Shown: in pieces, positions 32,295-39,237 of the stretch
Numbering within the stretch: position 1 is the stretch's first letter
Layout of the letters: every line of letters begins with the position of its first letter
NCBI GenBank assembly: GCA_947628005.1
Contig: CANQYI010000008.1
Location: 1-39,237, forward strand
Length of the DNA: 39,237 bases
Reading direction: 5' to 3'
Source of the DNA: an uncultured Clostridia bacterium
GTDB taxonomy: Bacteria > Bacillota > Clostridia > TANB77 > CAG-465
Notes under the pieces: model-generated
Told to the model about the DNA's origin: nothing
Databases searched by the model: none
The model's input: only the letters and a program-made list of their open reading frames with translations
Position numbers and translations under genes: made by a program

Positions 32295-34163
32295 ATGGTA
32301 TTACTGATAGTAAAATCAATACTTTTTTATATTTACATTTTCTTAACTAGTCTTTTTACAGGCAAGCTTTTTAGCATCATTACAAAAAAGAAAACAGATT
32401 ATAAAGAAAATATAGTAATAGGATTTATATGCAATATTGCAATAATACAATTAATATTATGGCCATTTGTTGCATTTAGATTGAAAATGTTAGAATTTAT
32501 AATATTTTCTATATTATTAACACTAATACCAAGTATATTTGGTGCTTATTTTTATTTTAGGGAATATAAATTATCTAAAAAAGTTGATAAAGTTAAGAGT
32601 AATAAAAAGCAAATACTATTAAAACTTATATTTATAGGTCTTATTGTATTACAAATTATATTAACTGCTATATTTTATAAATCAGATGCTGATGATTCTT
32701 TCTATGTTAGCAATTCCACTTTATTCAAAGATAGTGTAAATATAAATGAATATGATTCTAGCTTTGGAGATAGTTCATTAGGCACAGTACCAATGTATGA
32801 TTTTCAAGTATGGGAAACTATGATTAGTGTTTATGGATTTATTTTTAATATTGAGCCAGTTATCATTGCACATACACTATTACTGCCTGTATTAATAATT
32901 TTATCTAATATAGCAAATTATGTTTTAGGAGAAAAAATTTTAAAAGATAAAAATAAAGCATATATATTTTCAATAGTTATAATGATATTTAATTTATTTG
33001 GTGGTTATTCTACTTATACAGTTGGAAATAGACTATTATCTAGAATATGGCAAGGAAAATCTATATATTTATGTGTAGTACTACCAATCCTCACTGCGTA
33101 TATATTAGATAGTATAGAGAAATTAGATAAAAATTTATACTTAGAACTACTTATATTAACTCTAGCAGGAATTGGTCTAAATCCTACCAGTCTTTTTATA
33201 CTAGGATTTGAAACATTATTTTTAATAATAGCAATTAGTATAAAGAAAAAATCATTTAGATATATTATTCATATGATACCAAGTGTTATAGCAATATTAT
33301 TATTTACTATTATGATATATATTAGAACTAGTATGTATTCAACTCAAATTTCTGAAGTATCTGATATCACATATAGTCAAATAATTCATATAATTAAAGT
33401 TTTCTTTTCTCAACGTTCTGTAATATATGTTATATTGTATATATTAGCCAGTATCATAATAATTAAAAAAGGAAACATTGAACAAAAAGTATATTTAATT
33501 TATGCACCTATTTTAATGTTTATATTTATTTGGAACCCAATATCTGGGAAAATTGTAGCAGAAAATATTACTAAAGTTGCTACATTTTGGAGAGTATATT
33601 GGTTAATACCAGTAGCACAGGGAATAATAGTTGGAATGATATTATTAATTGAGAATATTAAAAATAAATATGCAAAATACACTTTTGTTTTAGCTACTAT
33701 GTTAATTATATGTTTCTGTGGTAAATGGTTAATATCATATGAAAATGGATTTATATTAGCAAATAACATAGAAAAATTACCTGATGAAACTATAAGATTT
33801 GGTAGTATAATTTCTAATTATGGTGCAGAAAAAAGTGTAATAGCTATGGAAGGTATTAATTCTACACTTAGACAAAAATACAATAATATAAAATTATTAT
33901 TTTCAAGAAGTGAATATGTCCTTGATTTAATAGCATATAGAGGAAATACAGAAGGCGCAAATGAAAGGATGAAATTACAAAATATAATAGATGGAAATGA
34001 GAAAGATACTTCTGATTTTGAAGAATTGTTGACAAAATATGATATTGGTTGGATTATAATCAAAGATACAAATAATGAACTATTGAAGATTATAGAAAAT
34101 ATTGGATTTAAAATAGAAGATAAATTTAATGGAAGTATACTTTTAAAATCTGTTAATATTTAA
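32295..34163 (+). CDS. Large multi-spanning membrane protein, possible DUF6077/GT-C-like
   Basis: 622 residues with about 12-13 predicted membrane helices and a C-terminal soluble domain (about 490-622). An acidic motif just after an early helix (KSDADDSFYV, about residues 132-141) resembles the metal or donor-contact motif in the first outer loop of GT-C glycosyltransferases. VGNRLLSRIWQGKSIYL is a conserved-looking cytosolic or re-entrant block. It may belong to the DUF6077 family found in Clostridia, but this was not confirmed. Likely role: polyprenyl-linked sugar transfer or envelope polymer assembly (inference). It is monocistronic, convergent with the orphan gene at 34279. Confidence 0.6.
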   Translation: MVLLIVKSILFYIYIFLTSLFTGKLFSIITKKKTDYKENIVIGFICNIAIIQLILWPFVAFRLKMLEFIIFSILLTLIPSIFGAYFYFREYKLSKKVDKVKSNKKQILLKLIFIGLIVLQIILTAIFYKSDADDSFYVSNSTLFKDSVNINEYDSSFGDSSLGTVPMYDFQVWETMISVYGFIFNIEPVIIAHTLLLPVLIILSNIANYVLGEKILKDKNKAYIFSIVIMIFNLFGGYSTYTVGNRLLSRIWQGKSIYLCVVLPILTAYILDSIEKLDKNLYLELLILTLAGIGLNPTSLFILGFETLFLIIAISIKKKSFRYIIHMIPSVIAILLFTIMIYIRTSMYSTQISEVSDITYSQIIHIIKVFFSQRSVIYVILYILASIIIIKKGNIEQKVYLIYAPILMFIFIWNPISGKIVAENITKVATFWRVYWLIPVAQGIIVGMILLIENIKNKYAKYTFVLATMLIICFCGKWLISYENGFILANNIEKLPDETIRFGSIISNYGAEKSVIAMEGINSTLRQKYNNIKLLFSRSEYVLDLIAYRGNTEGANERMKLQNIIDGNEKDTSDFEELLTKYDIGWIIIKDTNNELLKIIENIGFKIEDKFNGSILLKSVNI

Positions 34164-34242
34164 CTTATACAAAACAATTTATTTTTTATAAATTATAATA
34201 AATTAGATTTTAAAATTAAAGGGAAATAATATATTTATATAA

Positions 34243-34277
34243 AAAATAATGGCTAAAAATTAGCCATTATTTTTTTA
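34243..34277. terminator. Bidirectional terminator
   Basis: AAAATAATGGCTA (34243-34255) pairs with TAGCCATTATTTT (34261-34273) over a five-base loop, with A and T runs on the two sides. It serves the converging genes at 32295 and 34279. Confidence 0.85.
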
Positions 34278-34278
34278 T

Positions 34279-34767
34279 TCATGCTACATCTGTAAACAAA
34301 TATTTAAGATCACCAAATGAATCCTTTTCAATTATGCTAAGGATGTAATTTACGTCAGGAATCAAAATAAATTTATGGAAAGCTTTTTTACCCATAGACT
34401 GGGCAATTTTTAACAAATGAATTACTCTTGTAATCTTCTTTACATCACACCTCTTTATATTTTTATATTTACTAGGTAACACACTACGTTTAATTTCATC
34501 AGGTAATTTCCCATGAGAGAGAGTTTTGCATACAACATTATAATCTTTATTTCTTTTGGAAATACGTATATTATAATTGTAGTCTGCCTCAGTAGTATCA
34601 TACTCACTTATGAGTTCTTTTACCCACTGAATTCTATCACCGATGAATCTTGAATTTTTGTGTACCTGTTCTATTTGGAACACATTCTCGTAGTATTCAA
34701 TAAGCTGCATCGTCTCCGGCTTAAAGCAATACTCCTCTTCATAATCGTGATAGTTCTGACTGGTCAT
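34279..34767 (-). CDS. Orphan protein of unknown function
   Basis: 162 residues from the ATG at 34767, soluble, rich in Tyr, Lys and Ile. The start is acidic and aromatic (MTSQNYHDYEEEYCF); the C-terminal half is basic (PSKYKNIKRCDVKKITRVIH) and helical. No known family was recognised; a nucleic-acid-binding role would be a guess. The frame is open to a TTG at 34824, but the AGGAGG at 34776-34781 fits only the downstream ATG. It has a perfect promoter and a structured leader. The 5' end is somewhat GC-richer than its surroundings (26 of 60 at 34681-34740); the rest is near 30%. Confidence 0.6.
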   Translation of the reverse strand: MTSQNYHDYEEEYCFKPETMQLIEYYENVFQIEQVHKNSRFIGDRIQWVKELISEYDTTEADYNYNIRISKRNKDYNVVCKTLSHGKLPDEIKRSVLPSKYKNIKRCDVKKITRVIHLLKIAQSMGKKAFHKFILIPDVNYILSIIEKDSFGDLKYLFTDVA

Positions 34768-34794
34768 AACGACATTCCTCCTGTAAGTAACATT

Positions 34795-34841
34795 AGAGTG
34801 TATCTCAAAATTACTGAATTTCAAGAGATATTTCTAACTCT
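34795..34841 (-). promoter_or_regulatory. Structured 5' leader of the orphan gene
   Basis: On the transcript AGAGT and TATCTC pair with GAGATA and ACTCT to form a two-part hairpin covering the leader between the promoter and the AGGAGG site (34776-34781). No T run follows, so it is not a plain terminator. It may control translation or mRNA stability. Confidence 0.45.
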
Positions 34842-34848
34842 TAAAAAA

Positions 34849-34877
34849 ATTATAACATTACTTAAAAATAATGTCAA
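34849..34877 (-). promoter_or_regulatory. Consensus SigA promoter for the orphan gene
   Basis: Perfect TTGACA (34872-34877) and TATAAT (34849-34854) on the minus strand with a 17-base spacer. Confidence 0.8.
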
Positions 34878-34884
34878 ATTTATT

Positions 34885-35445
34885 TTAATCTTTTTTTACA
34901 GAAAATCCAAATTTCCCTAAGTTACGTCCTAAAGAGTAATACTCACCATGTGAATATGCTATCAATTTACATTTTTCCATATCAAATTTACCGTTCTTGT
35001 CAATATACTTTTCATCTACATTTATTCTAACTACTTCTGCTAAGAACATATCATGTGAGCCTAAAGGTTTTATTTCTTTTACTTTACATTCTATATTAAT
35101 TGGAGACTCTTTTATCATTGGAGCATTTAATAAAGTAGATTTAATTTTTGTTAATTTTAATTCTTTAAATTTATCTATATTTCTACCAGATTTTACTCCG
35201 GCATAATCAGTAGCAAAAGCAAGGTCTTCATTAGTTAAATTTATAACAAACTCTGATGTATTTTTTATAATATCATAAGAATATCTTTCCTTTCTTATTG
35301 ATATATAAGTCATTGGTGGATCTGTACACACAGTTCCAGTCCAAGCTACAGTTAAAATATTTGATTTATTCATATCTCCACAAGAAACTAATACTGCAGG
35401 TACTGGATAAATAAAAGTTCCCGGTTTCCAAGCTTGTTTTTCCAT
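34885..35445 (-). CDS. Flavin reductase-like FMN-binding protein
   Basis: 186 residues of the flavin reductase split-barrel family. PVPAVLVSCGDMNKSNILTVAWTG is the strand pair that binds FMN; SIRKERYSYDIIKNTSEFVINL and ATDYAGVKSGRNIDKF are conserved blocks. Partners of this family include oxygenases or simple NAD(P)H:flavin electron transfer; the real substrate is unknown. It lies 36 bases after the FemX-like gene with GGAGG before the ATG, so it may be the last gene of the cysS run. Confidence 0.88.
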   Translation of the reverse strand: MEKQAWKPGTFIYPVPAVLVSCGDMNKSNILTVAWTGTVCTDPPMTYISIRKERYSYDIIKNTSEFVINLTNEDLAFATDYAGVKSGRNIDKFKELKLTKIKSTLLNAPMIKESPINIECKVKEIKPLGSHDMFLAEVVRINVDEKYIDKNGKFDMEKCKLIAYSHGEYYSLGRNLGKFGFSVKKD

Positions 35446-35481
35446 AACTTCCTCCTCATATAAAATATATGCAAAAAAGCA

Positions 35482-36549
35482 TTATTTATTAAACTTCCTT
35501 TTAAATTCTCTAAGGCCTCTTTTTATTTTTTTGGTAATTGGTAAAAATTTCTTATATAAGAAATATACTCTTTTATTATAAATACAATCTATCTCTCCTA
35601 AATATTTAAAAATTCCTTCTTCTCTACAAAATCCTACTTTGAATTTATATAATCCGTTATCTTTGTCTAAATGTATTATTCCTCCAAAATTATAAATTTC
35701 ACACTTTTTTTCTATTGCCCATTTTATCATTTCCCATTGCATAGAATAATTAGGCATTAAATTTCTTTTTTCATTACTACTAGCGCCATACAAATAAAAC
35801 ATTTCTGGGCCATAATTTATAGCAATTGCAGCAGATAATTTATCATTTTCATGTTCAGCTACATATATTCTTAAATGTTCTTCATCGTATGCATCTAACA
35901 TCCTTTTAAAATAATCATAGTCTCTACAACCAATTTTATCTCTATCACAAGTAATTTTATATAAATCGTAAAATATTTTTAAATCTTCTTCTTTTCTTGA
36001 GTAATATACTTTTACTCCTTTTCTTGCAGATAGCCTTATATTGTATCTTGTCTTTTCTGAAAAGCCCTTTATAAGTTCTTCTTCTGTCATATCTTTTATA
36101 TTTAATATAGCATCAAAAGATGGTTGTATAACTTCATCATGATTCGGATTTTTTCCAGATGTTTTAAAGCCATTTTTTAAATACAAATTATTTAATTCAT
36201 CACTATATTTTACTGGTGGATCAAATTTTAATAAATATGAATTATATTTTTTAGCTAAAGGTTTTACCTCATCAATTAATCTTTTTACAAGTTCAATATC
36301 AGTTATATCACATACTGGTCCTCTGGGAGCATACATAAAAGTAGCATTATTAATTGGTATATCTTGAATTAATATCATCATTGAAGCAATTATCTTCCCA
36401 TTTTCTTCTAGATATACAATCTCTTGATTCCAATTAGCTTTGACTTTTCCCCACTCAATAGCCTGTGTTAATCTTGTATAAGGACTACTGTTTAAATATT
36501 CCTTATACTTTTTTACATCTTCTTTATTATTTTTATCTAAAATAGGCAT
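35482..36549 (-). CDS. FemX/FemAB-like peptidoglycan bridge aminoacyltransferase
   Basis: 355 residues with two GNAT-like domains of the FemABX family (lipid II:amino acid ligases that use aminoacyl-tRNA). The N-terminal block SSPYTRLTQAIEWGKVKANW, the substrate-site block MYAPRGPVCD, FSEKTRYNIRLSARKGVKV and FYLYGASSNEKRNLMPNYSMQWEMIKWA are typical. KRGLREFKRKFNK is a basic tail. No antiparallel coiled-coil (the tRNA-synthetase-like arm of FemA) is seen, which favours the FemX or single-bridge type. It starts seven bases after cysS. Confidence 0.9.
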   Translation of the reverse strand: MPILDKNNKEDVKKYKEYLNSSPYTRLTQAIEWGKVKANWNQEIVYLEENGKIIASMMILIQDIPINNATFMYAPRGPVCDITDIELVKRLIDEVKPLAKKYNSYLLKFDPPVKYSDELNNLYLKNGFKTSGKNPNHDEVIQPSFDAILNIKDMTEEELIKGFSEKTRYNIRLSARKGVKVYYSRKEEDLKIFYDLYKITCDRDKIGCRDYDYFKRMLDAYDEEHLRIYVAEHENDKLSAAIAINYGPEMFYLYGASSNEKRNLMPNYSMQWEMIKWAIEKKCEIYNFGGIIHLDKDNGLYKFKVGFCREEGIFKYLGEIDCIYNKRVYFLYKKFLPITKKIKRGLREFKRKFNK

Positions 36550-36556
36550 TTTTATC

Positions 36557-37948
36557 TCACGCTCTTTCTATTTTTTGACCTTCTTTTGTGTCTTTTACTA
36601 AATAACCCATGTCCTTTAATTTATCTCTTAATAAATCAGATTTTTGGAAATCTTTTTTATCTCTTGCTAATTTTCTTTCATCTAATATTTTTGTCACATC
36701 TTCAGGAATTTCTAATCCTTCTTCATTTTGATATTTATCTAAGTTTAAAGATAATATTTTATCAAATTTCTTTATTAAATTATAATAATCTTCAGAATAA
36801 TCTTTATTTTTTGCAACTTCCCAAACTATAGAAAGTGCTACAGGCATATTTATATCATCATTTATTGCATCACTAAATTTATTTTCTATTTCTTCTAAAA
36901 TTTTATCTTCTACTTTATTTTGTCCATTTTTATGCATATTAGTAAGTTGTCTTAAATTATTAAGAGATGTTTGAGCTGATTTTATTGCATCCCATGTAAA
37001 ATTTAATTTATTTCTATAATGAGATGTATAAAATAAATATCTATATGCAAGAGGTTCTATTCCCTTTTTTTCTAAATCTTCTATCGTGTATACATTTCCT
37101 AAACTTTTTGACATTTTTCCATTATCAATTAGCAAAAATTCAACATGCATCCAATAATTTGCAGGATTTTTTCCAGTTGCTCCTTTTGCTTGAGCAATTT
37201 CGTTTTCATGATGTATTGGTATATGGTCTACACCACCAGTATGAATATCAAATTTTTCTCCCAAGTATTTATTAGACATTGCACTACATTCAATATGCCA
37301 TCCAGGATAGCATAAGCCATATTTACTGTCCCATTTCATTATATGTTCTTCTGGTGATTTGATCCATAGTGCAAAATCTAAAGGATTTTTCTTTTCTTTA
37401 TCAACTTCAATTCTTGCACCAGCCTTTTGGTCATTAAGATTTACTTTTGAAAGTTCTCCATATGATGGTAATTTGCTAGTATCAAAATAAATTCCCTTAG
37501 ATGTTTCGTATGCATATCCATTTTTTACTATTTTATCTACATACTCCTCCATTTCCTTTATATGATCTGTAGCTTTTACAACATGTTCTGGAGTTTCAAT
37601 GTTTAATTTTGCTATATCTTTTAAAAAGCACTCTGTATACATTTTTGCAATATCATAAACACTCATTTTTTTCTCTCTTGCAGATTTTTCCATTTTATCT
37701 TCGCCTTCATCTGCATCAGAAGTTAAATGACCTACATCAGTAATATTCATTACATGGTTCAATTTATACCCATCATATTTTAATATCTTTCTTAAAGTAT
37801 CCATAAAAATATAAGCTCTCATATTTCCAATATGAGCATAATTATATACAGTTGGACCGCAAGTATATATTTTTACCACATTGTTTTCTTTATCAATTGG
37901 TTTAAATTCTTCTTTTTTTCTTGTTAAAGTATTATATATATATAACAT
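36557..37948 (-). CDS. cysS: Cysteinyl-tRNA synthetase
   Basis: 463-residue class I synthetase. Cys30 in YTCGPT is a zinc ligand, HIGN is at 39-42, WHIECSAM and DIHTGGVDHIPIHHENE form the zinc and cysteine site, and KMSKSLGN is the second signature. The C-terminal anticodon region has KNKDYSEDYYN and LLRDKLKDMGY. The leader is only about 25 bases, so there is no T-box riboswitch, which many Clostridia have in front of cysS. First in a run with the FemX-like gene and possibly the flavin reductase. Confidence 0.97.
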   Translation of the reverse strand: MLYIYNTLTRKKEEFKPIDKENNVVKIYTCGPTVYNYAHIGNMRAYIFMDTLRKILKYDGYKLNHVMNITDVGHLTSDADEGEDKMEKSAREKKMSVYDIAKMYTECFLKDIAKLNIETPEHVVKATDHIKEMEEYVDKIVKNGYAYETSKGIYFDTSKLPSYGELSKVNLNDQKAGARIEVDKEKKNPLDFALWIKSPEEHIMKWDSKYGLCYPGWHIECSAMSNKYLGEKFDIHTGGVDHIPIHHENEIAQAKGATGKNPANYWMHVEFLLIDNGKMSKSLGNVYTIEDLEKKGIEPLAYRYLFYTSHYRNKLNFTWDAIKSAQTSLNNLRQLTNMHKNGQNKVEDKILEEIENKFSDAINDDINMPVALSIVWEVAKNKDYSEDYYNLIKKFDKILSLNLDKYQNEEGLEIPEDVTKILDERKLARDKKDFQKSDLLRDKLKDMGYLVKDTKEGQKIERA

Positions 37949-37978
37949 TTTACCACCCTTTTAAGTATATTCTAGTAC

Positions 37979-38007
37979 ATTATATACTATTCTTTGCTAT
38001 TTTTCAA
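37979..38007 (-). promoter_or_regulatory. SigA-type promoter for cysS
   Basis: TTGAAA (38002-38007) and TATAAT (37979-37984) on the minus strand with a 17-base spacer, close to the ATG at 37948. Confidence 0.7.
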
Positions 38008-38014
38008 TTATATA

Positions 38015-38046
38015 TAAAAAAAAACTAGAACTCGAAAGTTCTAGTA
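38015..38046 (-). terminator. Terminator after the GC-rich orphan gene
   Basis: ACTAGAACT pairs with AGTTCTAGT (38024-38032 with 38037-38045) and closes on a UUCG tetraloop in the minus-strand transcript, followed by nine Ts. Confidence 0.88.
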
Positions 38047-38067
38047 AATACAAAAATACTGTTTTTA

Positions 38068-38502
38068 TTATTTCCAATTGTGTCTCCTACAGGTACCCCT
38101 ATTCTCAGAGTTTATTTTTTTATTAATATTTTTCACTCTGGCTCTAAGTTCCATAATACTAGGAACCTTTTGCATTAAACTGTAGGCAACATCATAGCGT
38201 CTCTCAGTAAGAGAGTACATAGCCATAAATTGCTGTTTACCAAGTTCTGAAGTAGCAATTTTTGAGGCCAACCTAAAGGTTGGAAACCTGGTAGTTTTAA
38301 AAACCAAGTCATAAAGGTCATCCCTTTCGTAGGAAGGTCGCTGTTCTATATGTTCGATCACTTTTGTTTCTATACTGATCTCTGCATTTTCGAACCGCTG
38401 AGTATCTTTTGCATTGCTTTCAATCAACGCATCATACCTTTTTCCTTCTTTTAACTCCTCGATGAACTTAGGCACATCAACTTCTTCTTTTCTTGCTAAC
38501 AT
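38068..38502 (-). CDS. GC-rich orphan protein of unknown function
   Basis: 144 residues, highly charged, soluble, with predicted helices and no membrane segment. ERDDLYDLVFKTTRFPTFRLAS and GKQQFMAMYSLTERRYDVAY are its most distinctive stretches; the basic C-terminus is NKKINSENRGTCRRHNWK. No family was recognised. The DNA stands out: a hand count of 38161-38400 gives 95 of 240 G+C (40%), in a region otherwise under 30%. It is monocistronic, with its own promoter, AAGGAAG site and terminator. The composition resembles that of the second SpoIIID-like gene and suggests transfer. Confidence 0.65.
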   Translation of the reverse strand: MLARKEEVDVPKFIEELKEGKRYDALIESNAKDTQRFENAEISIETKVIEHIEQRPSYERDDLYDLVFKTTRFPTFRLASKIATSELGKQQFMAMYSLTERRYDVAYSLMQKVPSIMELRARVKNINKKINSENRGTCRRHNWK

Positions 38503-38554
38503 TTTTTGTTCTTCCTTTCTAATTATTTTGGAATAAGAGTAAAACTCATGAATA

Positions 38555-38583
38555 ATTATATATTAATTTTACATAAAAGTCAA
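38555..38583 (-). promoter_or_regulatory. SigA promoter for the GC-rich orphan gene
   Basis: TTGACT (38578-38583) and TATAAT (38555-38560) on the minus strand with a 17-base spacer. Confidence 0.75.
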
Positions 38584-38599
38584 TACTTTAATTATATTA

Positions 38600-38628
38600 T
38601 TGTATTTTTTTTTTATTTGTTATATAAT
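38600..38628 (+). promoter_or_regulatory. SigA-type promoter for the thioredoxin-like gene
   Basis: TTGTAT (38600-38605) and TATAAT (38623-38628) with a 17-base spacer. The -10 box ends six bases before an in-frame ATG at 38634, so translation must begin at the next ATG. Confidence 0.65.
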
Positions 38629-38648
38629 ACTAGATGTTGGAGGCAAGT

Positions 38649-39191
38649 ATGCAAAAATTAGCTAAAATTATATTTATAATATCTCTTGTAATATCAGTTA
38701 TATTAATTGCTATATCGGTAATATATATTTTACTTCAATATAATATAATTGACTCTTTTTTAAATAATAATTATGTTGCTGCAAATAAGGGAGTTAGAAA
38801 AAGTTCCTATATTATAAATATACCAGATGTTGAATTATTAGATAAATATCAAGAAAAAGGAAAAGATATGCTTATTATAGTTATGGCTTCATGGTGTCAT
38901 TTTTGTCAAGATGAATCAGAGGATTTAAATCGCTTTATTAATGATAATCCTGGGAAAAAGATAATAGTTGTATCTCACGATGATACGATGGAAGATATTG
39001 AAAATTTTTTAAAAGAACATGGTTATAATTGGTTCGTAATTTTCGACCCAGATATGTTAATAAGAAATCACATTGCACCTGGTAGTTCTGGAATTCCAGC
39101 TGCCTATCTTCTAGATTCTAATAATAATATACTAAATGAACATGTTGGTAAATTAGACTATGAAGGAATATCTGAATTATATAACTATTAA
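38649..39191 (+). CDS. Membrane-anchored thioredoxin-like protein
   Basis: 180 residues with one N-terminal membrane helix (about 6-30) and an extracytoplasmic thioredoxin fold. The redox motif Cys83-His-Phe-Cys86 is in MASWCHFCQDE. The cis-proline loop is SGIPAAYLLD. An N-terminal membrane helix and an insert between the beta strands resemble TlpA/ResA-type proteins. Likely roles: disulfide reduction or isomerisation outside the membrane, for example in cytochrome maturation or the spore envelope; the partner is unknown. An upstream ATG at 38634 is too close to the promoter, and GGAGG fits only the ATG at 38649. Confidence 0.85.
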   Translation: MQKLAKIIFIISLVISVILIAISVIYILLQYNIIDSFLNNNYVAANKGVRKSSYIINIPDVELLDKYQEKGKDMLIIVMASWCHFCQDESEDLNRFINDNPGKKIIVVSHDDTMEDIENFLKEHGYNWFVIFDPDMLIRNHIAPGSSGIPAAYLLDSNNNILNEHVGKLDYEGISELYNY

Positions 39192-39197
39192 ACAAAA

Positions 39198-39230
39198 AAA
39201 GTGTTGCAAATAATGCAACACTTTTTTTTT
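39198..39230 (+). terminator. Terminator after the thioredoxin-like gene
   Basis: AAAGTGTTGCA (39198-39208) pairs with TGCAACACTTT (39214-39224), followed by a T run. Confidence 0.88.
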
Positions 39231-39237
39231 GGCTCCT

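Noticed and set aside
37949-38067. T-box riboswitch before cysS
   Set aside because: The promoter lies within about 30 bases of the start codon, leaving no room for a T-box. The hairpin at 38024-38045 is the terminator of the upstream gene.
1-39237. CRISPR arrays, insertion sequences, prophage
   Set aside because: No regularly spaced repeats, transposase, integrase or phage structural genes were seen on either strand.

Overview
This is 39 kb of very AT-rich chromosome from a low-GC, Gram-positive, spore-forming Clostridia-like bacterium, probably an uncultured gut or anaerobic lineage. The evidence is a PolC-type replicase, a spoIIQ-spoIIID-mreB sporulation locus, a zinc-ribbon S4, the ireB-ruvX-DUF1292 cluster, a sortase with an LPxTG substrate, and genes that almost all carry AGGAGG-like ribosome sites and TTGNNN-17-TATAAT promoters. 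No phage, transposase, CRISPR array, rRNA or tRNA was seen. The backbone looks like ordinary chromosome with a few small single-gene insertions.

Layout. 1-6.7 kb (all minus): a truncated prepilin-like surface protein, topoisomerase III, an HtrA-type membrane protease, an HI0933 flavoprotein and a COG4100 PLP enzyme. 6.7-11.1 kb (minus): a six-gene run starting with a VirB2/TrbC-like small membrane protein and a TadZ/CpaE-like ATPase, then a GAF/degenerate-GGDEF membrane protein, then the conserved trio ireB, ruvX and DUF1292. 11.2-12.5 kb: a 45-aa membrane peptide, a TauE/SafE permease split in two genes, and a second SpoIIID-like regulator with unusually high GC. 12.6-14.5 kb: an M23 peptidase facing away from an OLE (ornate, large) noncoding RNA with its own promoter, followed by the gene for its membrane partner OapA. 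This is the most interesting locus. 14.5-16.4 kb: a thioester-domain adhesin with an LPKTG motif but no membrane anchor, with its sortase. 16.5-20 kb: the alpha ribosomal operon (infA-rpmJ-rpsM-rpsK-rpsD-rpoA-rplQ). 20.1-22.2 kb: map, adk and a threonylcarbamoyl-AMP synthase gene. 22.3-23.5 kb: two overlapping genes of unknown function. 23.7-24.6 kb (plus): a short ribosome hibernation factor and a YqeG phosphatase. 24.6-30.2 kb: polC and mreB/mbl. 30.4-32.1 kb: spoIIID, spoIIQ and a predicted helical-bundle protein. 32.3-34.2 kb: a large multi-spanning membrane protein. 34.3-39.2 kb: two orphan genes of unusual composition or leader structure, a flavin reductase, a FemX-like ligase, cysS and a membrane-anchored thioredoxin-like protein.

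How the genes fit together. Housekeeping information processing (ribosome, polC, topB, cysS, map, adk) is interleaved with envelope and sporulation functions. SpoIIQ, SpoIIID and MreB form the conserved sporulation/cell-shape locus. The sortase and thioester adhesin form a self-contained surface-display pair. OLE RNA and OapA would form a membrane ribonucleoprotein. In this window that pair stands alone rather than in the isoprenoid/recN/spo0A neighbourhood described for other Firmicutes.

Several starts were moved to downstream ATG codons because the ribosome-binding site or the promoter position requires it (topB, COG4100 gene, hpf, spoIIQ, the 34.3-kb orphan and the thioredoxin-like gene). 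Three genes not covered by simple long-ORF calling were added: the edge-truncated pilin-like gene, the 45-aa peptide and rpmJ.
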